Shown: positions 42,163 to 50,675 of the stretch, piece after piece
Layout of the letters: each line of letters starts with the position of its first letter
Position numbering within the stretch: the first letter of the stretch is position 1
NCBI GenBank assembly: GCA_024235595.1
Contig: JACKMC010000011.1
Coordinates: forward strand, 1-64,000
Length of the DNA: 64,000 nucleotides
DNA from: Zoogloeaceae bacterium
Lineage (GTDB): Bacteria; Pseudomonadota; Gammaproteobacteria; Burkholderiales; Rhodocyclaceae
Reading direction: 5' to 3'
Notes under the pieces: model-generated
The model's database searches: none
What the model was told of the DNA's origin: nothing
What the model saw: only the letters and a program-made list of their open reading frames with translations
Program-made: the position numbers and the translations under genes

Positions 42163-42390
42163 ATGAAAACCAAAGCCTTGGATTTGCAGCTCCAGATCGC
42201 GGCGCTGATGCTGACGAGCGGCGTCGTCTTGTTCGCATGGCAGTCGCTGGCGTTCGCGGAGGGTCTTGCCGACCTCGCCGGAAGTTCATCTTTTGTCCAG
42301 AACAAAACGGAGATCAGTGAGACCGAAGTGATGATGCTCGTTCATCGCGGGCAACTGCCACGGGCGGCCGGCACCGGGACCGCCCGATGA
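42163..42390 (+). CDS. small single-helix membrane or exported protein, first gene of LitR-linked operon
   Basis: 75-aa protein with no family I recognise. Residues 9-33 form one hydrophobic helix (LQIAALMLTSGVVLFAWQSLAFA); cleavage after AFA is plausible, leaving about 42 polar residues. The start ATG is eight bases after AGGA (42151-42154). Codons 44-48 (FVQNK) are also a third copy of the operator palindrome. The stop overlaps the Gpx start (ATGA), so it is translated in coupling with it. It could be a small membrane regulator, a leader for translational coupling, or a secreted peptide. Confidence 0.7.
   Translation: MKTKALDLQLQIAALMLTSGVVLFAWQSLAFAEGLADLAGSSSFVQNKTEISETEVMMLVHRGQLPRAAGTGTAR
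42292..42306. promoter_or_regulatory. operator C: palindrome inside the small-protein gene
   Basis: TTTGTCC-A-GAACAAA differs from the ideal dyad at one position. It lies about 160 bases downstream of the predicted transcription start, a position suited to looping with A/B or to roadblock repression. Confidence 0.6.
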
Positions 42391-42941
42391 AGGTCCTCGC
42401 GCTGATCGCGGGCGCCGTGCTGGCGGGTTCGACGCCCCACGCGCAGGCCGGCGGTCAATGTCCTGCCTTGCTCGATCACCGGCTCGAGCGCCTTCAGGAC
42501 GGTGAGGTCACGCAGATGTGCGGCTTCGCGAGCAAGGTGATCCTGGTCGTGAATACCGCGAGCTTCTGCGGTTTCACCGGCCAGTACGAAGGACTCGAGA
42601 AGCTGTACTCCAAATATCGCCAGCAGGGGCTTGTCGTGGTCGGCTTCCCGTCCAACGATTTCGGTCAGCAGGAGCCGGGCAGCAACGTCGAGATTGCGGA
42701 GTTTTGCCGGCTCACTTATGGCGTGCGCTTTCCGATGTTTGCCAAGGCCAAGGTTCGCGGCGCCGAGCCGGACTCCTTGTTCGGCATGCTCGCCGAGCTG
42801 AGCGGAGAGCGCCCGCGCTGGAATTTCCACAAGTACCTCATCGACCGCAGCGGAACGCGGGTAACCAGCTTCCCGAGCGAACTGCGCCCCGACTCCCGCG
42901 AGCTGGTGGCGGCGATAGAAAGGCGCCTGGCGGAGCGATGA
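42387..42941 (+). CDS. periplasmic glutathione-peroxidase-family protein
   Basis: 184-aa peroxidase of the GPx family with an N-terminal signal peptide (1-21, HAQA-GG), so periplasmic, unlike BtuE. The active-site cysteine is Cys61 in NTASFCGFTGQYEGLE (Cys, not selenocysteine); the catalytic glutamine and tryptophan are in FPSNDFGQQEPG and RPRWNFHKYLI. A thioredoxin-type resolving cysteine is possible at Cys108 in AEFCRLTYG. Likely reduces lipid or hydrogen peroxides at the membrane surface. Coupled by four-base overlaps to the genes on both sides. Confidence 0.9.
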   Translation: MKVLALIAGAVLAGSTPHAQAGGQCPALLDHRLERLQDGEVTQMCGFASKVILVVNTASFCGFTGQYEGLEKLYSKYRQQGLVVVGFPSNDFGQQEPGSNVEIAEFCRLTYGVRFPMFAKAKVRGAEPDSLFGMLAELSGERPRWNFHKYLIDRSGTRVTSFPSELRPDSRELVAAIERRLAER

Positions 42942-43276
42942 GCATGGACGCCATTCATCACATCGCCCTGCCGACGCGGGACGTCTCCGTCGCGGTGGCC
43001 TGGTATCGCGAGCGCTTCGATTGCCTCGTCGAATATCAGGATGAAAGCTGGGCGCTGCTGCGCTTCGCGAACGTATCCCTGGCGCTGGTGCTTCCTGGGC
43101 AGCACCCGCCCCATATCGGCTTCGCCCATGCCGACGCCGCCCGATTCGGGCCGCTGCGTACGCATCGCGACGGCAGCCGGTCCACGTATATCGCAGATCC
43201 GGGCGGAAACGCCGTCGAGATCCTCGACCAATCTTCGCTCGAGCCCGATTCCAGCATGGAGCCTCAATCAGCATGA
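42938..43276 (+). CDS. VOC-family (glyoxalase-like) protein
   Basis: 112-aa vicinal-oxygen-chelate protein. The beginning MSMDAIHHIALPTRDVSVAVAWYRERF and the ending YIADPGGNAVEIL are classical, with metal-ligand candidates His7 or His8 and the Glu of VEIL. Function could be dioxygenase, epimerase, glyoxalase or binding of a hydrophobic ligand; the sequence does not decide. It overlaps gpx and folE2 by four bases each. Confidence 0.82.
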   Translation: MSMDAIHHIALPTRDVSVAVAWYRERFDCLVEYQDESWALLRFANVSLALVLPGQHPPHIGFAHADAARFGPLRTHRDGSRSTYIADPGGNAVEILDQSSLEPDSSMEPQSA

Positions 43277-44079
43277 ACGCACCAGAGAAGGTTTTTCTTC
43301 CCGACGTCCAGGCCAGTGCGGACCATCGCCAACTGCCGATCGAGAGGGTGGGGGTGCGCGGTCTTCGCTACCCGCTCAGCCTCGTCAGTGGCGATGGCGC
43401 GGTCTGCCATACCGTGGCCACGCTGGAGATGACCGTGGGCCTCGGCGCCGAGCTCAAGGGCACCCACATGTCGCGCTTCGTGGAGCTGCTCGAGCGCGAG
43501 CGCGCAGCACTCGACCTCGCTGGCCTGCGCGACCTGTTCGCTGCGATGCTGAGGCGACTCGATGCCTGCAGCGGACGGATCGAAGCCCGCTTCCCCTACT
43601 TCGTACGCAAACGCGCGCCGGTTTCCGGTGTCGAGAGCCTGCTCGACCTGGACGCGGCAGTCGTGGTGGAGAAGGCGGAGGGCGGCGATGTCGCGCTCAC
43701 GCTTGAGGTCGTCGCGCCGGTCACCAGCCTGTGTCCCTGCTCGAAGAACATCTCCGACTATGGCGCCCACAACCAGCGCTCGCACATCACCATCCGGGCG
43801 CGCCTGCGTGAAGACATGCCCTTCGAGGCACTGCTGCGGATGGCCGAGGAAGAGGCCTCCTGCGAGCTCTTCGGCCTGCTCAAGCGACCCGACGAGAAAT
43901 GGGTGACCGAGCGCGCCTACGACAACCCCAAGTTCGTCGAGGACCTCGTCCGTGATATCGCGCTGCGGCTGCGGGCCGATGCCCGCATCGAGCGCTGGAG
44001 CGTGGCATCCGAGAACTTCGAGTCGATTCACAACCACTCCGCCTACGCGCTCATCGAGGGCGTGAATCCGAGCGCGTGA
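43273..44079 (+). CDS. folE2: GTP cyclohydrolase FolE2 (type IB)
   Basis: 268-aa enzyme converting GTP to 7,8-dihydroneopterin triphosphate, the first step to folate and pterins. FolE2 marks: ADHRQLPIERVGVRGLRYP, KGTHMSRFVELLE and SLCPCSKNISDYGAHNQR with the metal/catalytic cysteine. FolE2 works with metals other than zinc. In this operon it may boost pterins for a photolyase/cryptochrome antenna (MTHF) encoded elsewhere, as FolE does in the light regulon recalled for Pseudomonas putida. An 81-base gap follows before the next gene. Confidence 0.92.
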   Translation: MNAPEKVFLPDVQASADHRQLPIERVGVRGLRYPLSLVSGDGAVCHTVATLEMTVGLGAELKGTHMSRFVELLERERAALDLAGLRDLFAAMLRRLDACSGRIEARFPYFVRKRAPVSGVESLLDLDAAVVVEKAEGGDVALTLEVVAPVTSLCPCSKNISDYGAHNQRSHITIRARLREDMPFEALLRMAEEEASCELFGLLKRPDEKWVTERAYDNPKFVEDLVRDIALRLRADARIERWSVASENFESIHNHSAYALIEGVNPSA

Positions 44080-44160
44080 GTCGCTCGTATCGGGAGAAAG
44101 GCGCGCCGCCTGCGGCGGGTCGTTGCAACGGTGGCCTGCGCCGCCAAGGAGATCGCAAGC

Positions 44161-45492
44161 ATGCGCATGGATGAAATCGACAGGGCGGTGGCCTCGCCCA
44201 GGCGGGTCGCGGTCGTCGGCGCCGGCATTGCCGGATTGTCGGCGGCATGGATGCTGGCCCGCCATCACCGGGTAACGGTGTTCGAAGCGGGCGCGCACGC
44301 GGGCGGACACACCAACACCGTCGAGGTCACGGTGGAAGGGCGGACCTGCCCCGTGGATACCGGCTTCCTGGTTTTCAATCGCCGTACCTACCCCAATCTG
44401 TGCGCCCTCTTCGCCGGGCTCGGCGTCGAATCGGTGGCCTCCGAGATGTCCTTCTCGGTCAGTCTCGGCGATCCGGACCTGGAATGGGCGGGCAGCGACC
44501 TGAAGTCGCTCTTCGCGCAGCAGCGCAATCTCATGCGCCCGGCCTTCTGGCGCATGCTTGGCGACATCGCGCGCTTCAACCGCAACACCACCGCACTCGC
44601 CCGTGCGGGACGCCTTCCGGCGCTTACCCTGGGGGAGTACCTGGATGGCGAACGCTACTCGCGCGAATTCAGGGACTGGTACCTGATCCCGATGGCTGCG
44701 GCGATTTGGTCCTGCCCGACGCGGCAGATGATGGACTATCCGCTCACCACCTTCGTGCAGTTCTGTCACAACCACGGCTTGCTGCAGGTCTTCGACCGCC
44801 CGCAGTGGCTGACCGTGAAAGGCGGTGGGCGCGAATACGTGCGGCGCCTGGCCGCGGGGATTGGCGATCTGCGACTGTCGACACCGGTGCTGGGCCTGAA
44901 GCGGCATCCGCACGGAGTGAGCGTGGCCACGGCGGCAGGGCTCGAAGAGTTCGACGAGGTCGTGCTGGCCTGTCACAGCGACCAGTCGCTGGAGATCCTC
45001 GGCGAGGCGGCGACGCGCGACGAGCAGGCGCTGCTGGGCGCGGTGAGCTATCAGCCGAACGTCGCCTGGCTGCACACCGACGAGCGACTGCTGCCGCGTC
45101 GCAAGGCCGCCTGGTCGGCCTGGAACTACAGCACCCGCAAGGCAGGCCTGCTCGACTCAGGGGTGTCGGTCTCCTACCTCATCAACCGGCTGCAACCCTT
45201 GCCCTTCGGCCGGCCGGTGGTGGTCACGCTCAATCCCGCCGAGGCGCCGCGCGACGAGCACGTGATCGAGCGCTTCGACTATGCCCACCCGGTCTTCGAC
45301 AGCGCGGCGATCGCTGCCCAGGCAGCGCTGCCGTGCATCCAGGGGCGCCACCACACCTGGTTCGCGGGCGCGTGGACCGGTTTCGGTTTCCATGAGGACG
45401 GCCTGCGTTCGGCCCTGCCGGTGGTAGAGGCGCTCGGTGGTACGGTCCCCTGGCGCGAGCGCGCAGAAGCCGCGCAAGCGGAGTTCGCATGA
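44161..45492 (+). CDS. FAD-dependent amine-oxidase-like oxidoreductase of the DUF1365/CFA lipid module
   Basis: 443-aa flavoprotein with an N-terminal Rossmann motif VVGAGIAGLSAAWML and the amine-oxidase/phytoene-desaturase fold (EAGAHAGGHTNTV; CHSDQSLEIL; FAGAWTGFGFHEDGLRSALPV at the C-terminus). AAGGAG (44146-44151) selects the ATG at 44161. Homologues are always found beside DUF1365 and CFA-synthase-like genes, in Rhodobacter within the singlet-oxygen response. It probably oxidises a modified fatty acyl chain; the exact step is not established for this protein. Confidence 0.85.
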   Translation: MRMDEIDRAVASPRRVAVVGAGIAGLSAAWMLARHHRVTVFEAGAHAGGHTNTVEVTVEGRTCPVDTGFLVFNRRTYPNLCALFAGLGVESVASEMSFSVSLGDPDLEWAGSDLKSLFAQQRNLMRPAFWRMLGDIARFNRNTTALARAGRLPALTLGEYLDGERYSREFRDWYLIPMAAAIWSCPTRQMMDYPLTTFVQFCHNHGLLQVFDRPQWLTVKGGGREYVRRLAAGIGDLRLSTPVLGLKRHPHGVSVATAAGLEEFDEVVLACHSDQSLEILGEAATRDEQALLGAVSYQPNVAWLHTDERLLPRRKAAWSAWNYSTRKAGLLDSGVSVSYLINRLQPLPFGRPVVVTLNPAEAPRDEHVIERFDYAHPVFDSAAIAAQAALPCIQGRHHTWFAGAWTGFGFHEDGLRSALPVVEALGGTVPWRERAEAAQAEFA

Positions 45493-46280
45493 TGTGCGTG
45501 CGGCAGGATCCGCTGCTCGAGTCCAGCGTCTGTACCGGCCATGTCATGCATGCCCGGCACCGCCCCACCCGTCATCATTTCCGTTACCCGGTGGCCTGCC
45601 TGCGGCTGCCGCTTGGCGCCATCGCCGCGCCGTGCCGTATCGGCCTGCTGGGCGTCGACCGGGGCGGCGTGTTCAGTTTCCGGCGCGAGGATCACGGACC
45701 GCGCGACGGCAGCGCGCTCGAGCCCTGGCTGCGCGGCATCCTCGCCGAGCATGGGCTTGCCGCCCGGGCCGACGGCGAGGTGGTGCTGCAGTGCTTTCCG
45801 CGGCTCTTCGGTTACGTGTTCAACCCGGTGAGCCTGTGGTTCTGCCATGACCGCGCGGGCACGCTGCGGGTGGTGCTGGCGGAGGTTAACAACACCTTCG
45901 GCGAGCATCACAACTATCTGCTCCATCACGACGATCTCTCGCCGATCGGCGCCGGCGACACCCTCGTCGCACGCAAGATTTTCCACGTCTCGCCCTTCTT
46001 TCCGGTGAGCGGCGAATATCGCTTCGCCTTCCGTCTCGAAGCGGCGCGAATCGAGGTCCGCATCGACTACTGGGATGGCGGCGAGCGGATGCTCTCGACC
46101 AGCGTCGGCGGCAGCCTCCGGGTGCTGGACGCGCGGGCGATGCGGCAATGGCTGCTGCGCCATCCGTTCATGACCCTGGGCGTGATGGCACGAATCCATT
46201 GGCAGGCGCTGCGGCTGTGGCTCAAGCGGGTGCCGTTCTTCAGCAAACCGGTTCCCCCGGTCAAGGAGGTGTCACGATGA
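45489..46280 (+). CDS. DUF1365 protein
   Basis: 263-aa DUF1365 protein with GHVMHARHRPTRHHFRYPVAC near the start, LFGYVFNPVSLWFCHD and VSPFFPVSGEYRF, the family hallmarks. No membrane helix. Biochemical role unknown; it co-occurs with the amine-oxidase-like and CFA-like proteins and has been connected by genetics with fatty-acid modification. Overlaps both neighbours by four bases. Confidence 0.9.
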   Translation: MMCVRQDPLLESSVCTGHVMHARHRPTRHHFRYPVACLRLPLGAIAAPCRIGLLGVDRGGVFSFRREDHGPRDGSALEPWLRGILAEHGLAARADGEVVLQCFPRLFGYVFNPVSLWFCHDRAGTLRVVLAEVNNTFGEHHNYLLHHDDLSPIGAGDTLVARKIFHVSPFFPVSGEYRFAFRLEAARIEVRIDYWDGGERMLSTSVGGSLRVLDARAMRQWLLRHPFMTLGVMARIHWQALRLWLKRVPFFSKPVPPVKEVSR

Positions 46281-47506
46281 GTTCCAGCGACTATGCGGCA
46301 AGCGGCTCGGCCCGCTTCGTTGCCACACAACTGCCCTCGGGCGCCCGCCTGGCGCTCAGGCTGCTGGGCGAGCTCGAAGGTGGTGCGATCTCGCTCGAGC
46401 TGCCCGGCGGGGAGCGCCGCACGCTGGGCAGCGGCCACTGCGTGGCGAATTGGCGGGTGTACGAGCTGGCGGTGTTCGACCGGGTGTTGACGCATGGCGA
46501 CATCGGCCTCGGCGAGTCCTTCATGGACGGCCAGTGGGACAGTGACGATCCGGCCGCGCTGCTTACCCTGCTCGCCGCCAATCGACGCGTCCTGACGCGT
46601 GCGATCTACGGCAATGCCTGGCAGATGCTCGGCCATCGGCTCTACCACCTGAGTCGTCGCAACACGCGAACCGGTGCGCGCCGCAACATCGAAGCGCACT
46701 ATGACCTGGGCAACGACTTCTATCGCCTGTGGCTCGATGAGACGATGACCTACTCGAGCGCGTTGTTCGCGAGCGCAGACGAACCGCTCGCCGAGGCCCA
46801 GCGGCGCAAGTACCGGCGGATCCTCGACCAGCTCGACGCCAGGCCGGGGCAGACGGTGCTCGAGATCGGCTGCGGCTGGGGCGGGTTTGCCGAGGTCGCG
46901 GCACGCGAATACGGCTGCAAGGTGCTCGGCGTCACGCTCTCCGCTTCGCAACTGGCCTTCGCCCGGCAGCGCTCGCGTGACGGGGGCTACGCGGACCGGG
47001 TCGATTTCGAGCTCTGTGATTACCGCGATGTGCGCGGCAGCTACGACCACATCGTCTCGATCGAGATGCTCGAGGCGGTTGGAGAGCGCTTCTGGAAGGG
47101 CTACTTCGGGCAGCTCGCCGAACGTCTCAAGCCCGGCGGCCGTGCCGTGGTTCAGGTCATCAGCATCGACGAGAAGCTGTTTCCGCGCTATCGGCGCGGC
47201 ACCGACTTCATCCAGCGTTACATCTTTCCGGGTGGCATGCTGCCAAGCCCCGAGCGGATCCGTGGCCTGGCAGAAGGCGCGGCGCTGGCGGTCAAGGACG
47301 ATTTCGCCTTCGGGCTCGACTATGCGCGTACGCTGGTGCGCTGGCACGAACGTTTCGTCGAATGCCGGGAGAACGTCCGCGCAGCAGGCTTCGACGAGCG
47401 CTTCGTGCGCATGTGGCGTTTCTACCTCGCATACTGCGAAGCCGGCTTCAGGGTCGGTGATGTGGATGTAAGGCATTTCACCTTCGCCCATCGGGGCCGC
47501 GACTGA
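46277..47506 (+). CDS. cyclopropane-fatty-acyl-phospholipid synthase-like SAM methyltransferase
   Basis: 409-aa methyltransferase acting on phospholipid acyl chains. The SAM site is VLEIGCGWGGF (194-204); NIEAHYDLGNDFYRLWLDETMTYSSALF and RGTDFIQRYIFPGGMLPS are CFA-synthase signatures. AAGGAGG (46263-46269) precedes the ATG. In this neighbourhood such enzymes may add a methyl (or methylene) group to a double bond on the way to methylated or furan fatty acids (UfaM-type) rather than make cyclopropane. Substrate and product are inferred. Confidence 0.9.
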   Translation: MSSSDYAASGSARFVATQLPSGARLALRLLGELEGGAISLELPGGERRTLGSGHCVANWRVYELAVFDRVLTHGDIGLGESFMDGQWDSDDPAALLTLLAANRRVLTRAIYGNAWQMLGHRLYHLSRRNTRTGARRNIEAHYDLGNDFYRLWLDETMTYSSALFASADEPLAEAQRRKYRRILDQLDARPGQTVLEIGCGWGGFAEVAAREYGCKVLGVTLSASQLAFARQRSRDGGYADRVDFELCDYRDVRGSYDHIVSIEMLEAVGERFWKGYFGQLAERLKPGGRAVVQVISIDEKLFPRYRRGTDFIQRYIFPGGMLPSPERIRGLAEGAALAVKDDFAFGLDYARTLVRWHERFVECRENVRAAGFDERFVRMWRFYLAYCEAGFRVGDVDVRHFTFAHRGRD

Positions 47507-48051
47507 TGCCCATGGCCCGCGCCTTGCGAGCTCTCGCGGCGCTGAGCGTGGCGGCATGCGCCATGCTTCAGGCGCACGCCGCCACCTTGCCGGACGAGGT
47601 GCGCACTGGCGTCGGCAGGGACTGGGTGATCGGTGGCAGCGGCGAAGCACGTTGGTTGGGGTTCTCGCTCTATCGTGCCGCGTTGTGGTCCGCGCCGGGG
47701 GGCTATCGCGCCGACGCGCCGTTTGCGCTGGCGCTGCGCTACAGCAGGGACTTCGCGGGCGAGCGCCTGGTGGACAGCAGCATTTCGGAGATCGCGCGGC
47801 TCGGCGCCAGCGCCACGCAGTTGCTGGGCTGGCGCGTGGGGCTCGAGCAGGCCTTCCCCGATGTAAAGGCGGGTGAGGTGATCGTCGGCTTGTATCTGCC
47901 GGGCGAGGGCGCGGCGTTCTATCACCAGGGCAGACTTACTGCGCGTCTCGCCGACGAGGACTTTGCACGGCTGTTTTTCGCGATCTGGCTCGATCGGCGC
48001 ACCCGCTTGCCGCACTTGCGCGAGGCGTTGCTGTCCGGGGCGACGGGTTGA
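47506..48051 (+). CDS. chalcone isomerase-like periplasmic protein
   Basis: 181-aa protein with a signal peptide (1-25, QAHA-AT) and the chalcone_isomerase_like fold: FSLYRAALWSAPGG, FALALRYSRDFAGERLVDSSI and LYLPGEGAAFYHQG. Bacterial members lack the plant flavonoid substrate; the fold binds fatty acids, which fits the lipid setting. The start ATG shares its A with the stop of the methyltransferase gene (TGATG). Confidence 0.85.
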   Translation: MPMARALRALAALSVAACAMLQAHAATLPDEVRTGVGRDWVIGGSGEARWLGFSLYRAALWSAPGGYRADAPFALALRYSRDFAGERLVDSSISEIARLGASATQLLGWRVGLEQAFPDVKAGEVIVGLYLPGEGAAFYHQGRLTARLADEDFARLFFAIWLDRRTRLPHLREALLSGATG

Positions 48052-48053
48052 CG

Positions 48054-49367
48054 ATGGAGACGGGCAGCGCAGCGCGGGACTGGAATGGGGTGCAGCGGCG
48101 CCCGGGCGCGCCGCCGGTGCCGGGCGATGCGCGCCTCGCCGCCTACGGTGCGCTCGGACTGCCGCTCGCCTTCGCGGCCTTGCCGATCTATGTGCACGTG
48201 CCCAAGCTCTATGCCGACGAACTGTCCCTGCCGCTGGCGCTGGTCGGCACGGTGCTGCTCGTTACCCGGGTGGTGGACGCCTTCAGCGATCCGCTGCTGG
48301 GCTGGTTCAGCGATCGCGTCGCGCGGCGGCGAGCGCTGATCTGCTCGGCGTTGCCGGTGTTGGCGCTGGGCATGATCGGCCTGCTCGACCCGCCATCGGG
48401 TGCTGGTGCGCTGTGGCTCGGTGCCTTGCTGGTGCTGGTTACCGCGGGCTATTCGCTTGCCGCCATCAACTACCATGCCTGGGGTGCGGAGCTCGCTCAG
48501 GATGCGGCGATGCGTACCCGCGTCGTGGCCTGGCGGGAAGGTTTCGGTTTGCTGGGGGTGGTCCTCGCGGCGAGTCTGCCGGCGCTGCTCGCCGCAGGCG
48601 GGGACGCGGCGCTCGGGCTGATGCGCAGCGGCTGGCTGTTCCTGCCCCTGCTGGTCGCGTTCGCGCTGCCTACCTTGTTGCTGGGGCCGCCCGGGCCGGC
48701 CCCGCTGGCGCATCGCGGGCCCATCTTCGCCGCGATGTTCGAGGCGCTCGGCGACCGGGATTTCCGACGTCTTCTGGGCGTGTTCGCCGCCAACGGCATC
48801 GCCGCGGCGATTCCAGCGTCGACGGTGCTGTTCTTCATCGACGATGTGCTGCGGGCACCCGAGTTCTCCGGCGCGCTGCTGGCCGTGTACTTCGTTGCGG
48901 GCGCCCTGAGCCTGCCGTTGTGGGTGCGTCTTGCGGGGCGCTTCGGCAAGGCCTCGGCATGGGCGGCCAGCATGATGCTGGCGATGTTGGTGTTCGGTTG
49001 GGCGTTTGCGATCGGAGCGGGCGACGTGACTGCCTTCGCCGTCATCTGCGTCCTCTCGGGGGCGACGCTTGGCGCGGATCTGGCGCTGCCTCCCGCGATG
49101 CTCGCCGACCTGCTGGGGCGTCGTCAGGGCACGGCCCGCGCAGGCGCGCTGTTCGGCCTCTGGAATCTCGTCACCAAGTCGAATCTTGCGTTGGCGGCAG
49201 GCCTCGCCCTGCCGCTTCTGGCCTTGCTGGATTACCGCCCGGGCAGTACCGATCCCGCCGCGCTGGGCGCATTGGCGGCGACCTATGGACTGCTGCCGCT
49301 CACGCTCAAGCTCGTGGCCCTGTATCTGCTGCTGCGCTGGCGCAAATGTTTCGGAGAGGATCGATGA
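48054..49367 (+). CDS. MFS transporter (GPH/melibiose-carrier-like)
   Basis: About 437-aa inner-membrane carrier with 12 predicted helices. The RVVDAFSDPLLGWFSDR motif after helix two is the MFS_2/GPH signature. ATG at 48054 is used; TTG at 48048 would overlap the preceding stop. Homologues appear in the same lipid/singlet-oxygen cluster in other proteobacteria. It may move a lipid precursor or product, but no substrate is known. Overlaps the lipoprotein gene by four bases. Confidence 0.85.
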   Translation: METGSAARDWNGVQRRPGAPPVPGDARLAAYGALGLPLAFAALPIYVHVPKLYADELSLPLALVGTVLLVTRVVDAFSDPLLGWFSDRVARRRALICSALPVLALGMIGLLDPPSGAGALWLGALLVLVTAGYSLAAINYHAWGAELAQDAAMRTRVVAWREGFGLLGVVLAASLPALLAAGGDAALGLMRSGWLFLPLLVAFALPTLLLGPPGPAPLAHRGPIFAAMFEALGDRDFRRLLGVFAANGIAAAIPASTVLFFIDDVLRAPEFSGALLAVYFVAGALSLPLWVRLAGRFGKASAWAASMMLAMLVFGWAFAIGAGDVTAFAVICVLSGATLGADLALPPAMLADLLGRRQGTARAGALFGLWNLVTKSNLALAAGLALPLLALLDYRPGSTDPAALGALAATYGLLPLTLKLVALYLLLRWRKCFGEDR

Positions 49368-49897
49368 TCATCAGAACGGGTTTGCTGCTTGGCTTCTTAC
49401 TGTTCATTGGAGGGTGTGCCGCGGTGGATATCGATGACTATCGGGCCGAGCGCCCGCTGCTCGACCTGAAGTCGTACTTCAGCGGCATCATTGACGGCCA
49501 CGGGATCTTTCAGGATCGCAGTGGCAAGGTGGTGAAGCGCTTCCATGTGGTGATCGACGCCTCCTGGCAGGGCGACACGGGGACGCTCGACGAGCATTTC
49601 AGCTATTCGGACGGCAGCACCCAGCGCCGCATATGGACGATCACCCGGCATGCCGATGGTCGCTACACCGGCCGCGCAGATGACGTCGTCGGCGAGGCCG
49701 AGGGGCAGGCGAGGGGCAATGCCTTGCGCTGGCGCTATGTCCTGTCGCTGCCGGTGGATGGCAAGACCTACAAGGTCGATTTCGACGACTGGATGTACCT
49801 CATGGACGAACGGGTGATGCTCAATCGGTCCGTGATGAGCAAGTTCGGCCTGCGGCTCGGCGAGCTGAGCCTGTCCTTCATCCGCCGCGAGGGGTGA
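49364..49897 (+). CDS. DUF3833 lipoprotein
   Basis: 177-aa protein with a lipoprotein signal: IIRTGLLLGFLLFIGGC, lipidated at Cys18. The mature part (LDLKSYFSGIIDGHGIFQDRSG; DDWMYLMDERVMLNRSVMSKFG) is the DUF3833 domain, a beta-rich lipocalin-like fold by appearance. Probably in the inner leaflet of the outer membrane or periplasm. Function unknown; constant member of this cluster. Confidence 0.88.
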   Translation: MIIRTGLLLGFLLFIGGCAAVDIDDYRAERPLLDLKSYFSGIIDGHGIFQDRSGKVVKRFHVVIDASWQGDTGTLDEHFSYSDGSTQRRIWTITRHADGRYTGRADDVVGEAEGQARGNALRWRYVLSLPVDGKTYKVDFDDWMYLMDERVMLNRSVMSKFGLRLGELSLSFIRREG

Positions 49898-49901
49898 GGC
49901 G

Positions 49902-50675
49902 ATGGCCCTCAATGAACGGATCACCGACTGGCGCGGACGCAGGGTGTGGCTGGTGGGCGCCTCGAGCGGCATCGGCGCGGCCCTGGCGGGTCGGCTGTCG
50001 GCACAGGGCGCAAGGCTGGCGCTGTCCGCCCGCAGCGCAGACAAGCTCGCGGATCTGGCCAGCGGGCTGTCGGGCGCGGTGTCGGTGCCGCTCGACGTCA
50101 CTTCGCCCGGGGCCTTGGCAAGCGGCCGGGAGGCGGTGCTCGAGGCGCTCGGTGGGATCGATCTGGCGATCTTCAACGCGGGCACGTACCGGCCGCTGCG
50201 CAGCTGGGAGCTCGACGCGGCCGTGGCCCGCGAGACCGTGGCGGTGAATCTTCTCGGGGTGATGGACGGGCTTGCAGTGGTACTGCCGTCGATGGTCGGC
50301 GCAGGCCGCGGCGGCGTTGCAATCGTCGGCAGCGTGGCCGGCTATGGCGGGTTGCCCAAGGCGGTGACCTACGGTCCGAGCAAGGCGGCGCTCATCAACC
50401 TTGCCGAGGTGCTTTACCTCGACCTTGCCCCCAGGGGCCTGTCGGTCTGGCTCATCGACCCGGGTTTCGTCGATACCCCGCTCACTGCCGGCAACGACTT
50501 CGAGATGCCGGCGCTGATCAGTGCCGACGAGGCCGCCGCCCAGATCATGAAAGGCTTTGCCTCGGGGGGCTTCGAGATCCACTTCCCGAAGCGCTTCACG
50601 CGAGTGATGAAACTCCTTCGCCTGCTGCCGCATCGCCTCTATTTCCCACTTATCCGCAAGGTGACCGGCCTGTGA
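49902..50675 (+). CDS. short-chain dehydrogenase/reductase of the lipid module
   Basis: 257-aa SDR with VGASSGIGAALAG (nucleotide site), FNAGTY (in place of NNAG), and YGPSK (catalytic Tyr-x3-Lys). C-terminal segment with RLLPHRLYFPLIRKVTG is hydrophobic and may touch the membrane. Likely reduces or oxidises a lipid-derived carbonyl. Starts four bases after the DUF3833 stop and overlaps the next gene (GTGA). Confidence 0.87.
   Translation: MALNERITDWRGRRVWLVGASSGIGAALAGRLSAQGARLALSARSADKLADLASGLSGAVSVPLDVTSPGALASGREAVLEALGGIDLAIFNAGTYRPLRSWELDAAVARETVAVNLLGVMDGLAVVLPSMVGAGRGGVAIVGSVAGYGGLPKAVTYGPSKAALINLAEVLYLDLAPRGLSVWLIDPGFVDTPLTAGNDFEMPALISADEAAAQIMKGFASGGFEIHFPKRFTRVMKLLRLLPHRLYFPLIRKVTGL

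Noticed and set aside
44080..44160. Second promoter for the lipid module in the 81-base gap after folE2
   Set aside because: GC-rich, only a 5-bp hairpin, no -35/-10 pair or operator copy found; co-transcription is simpler.
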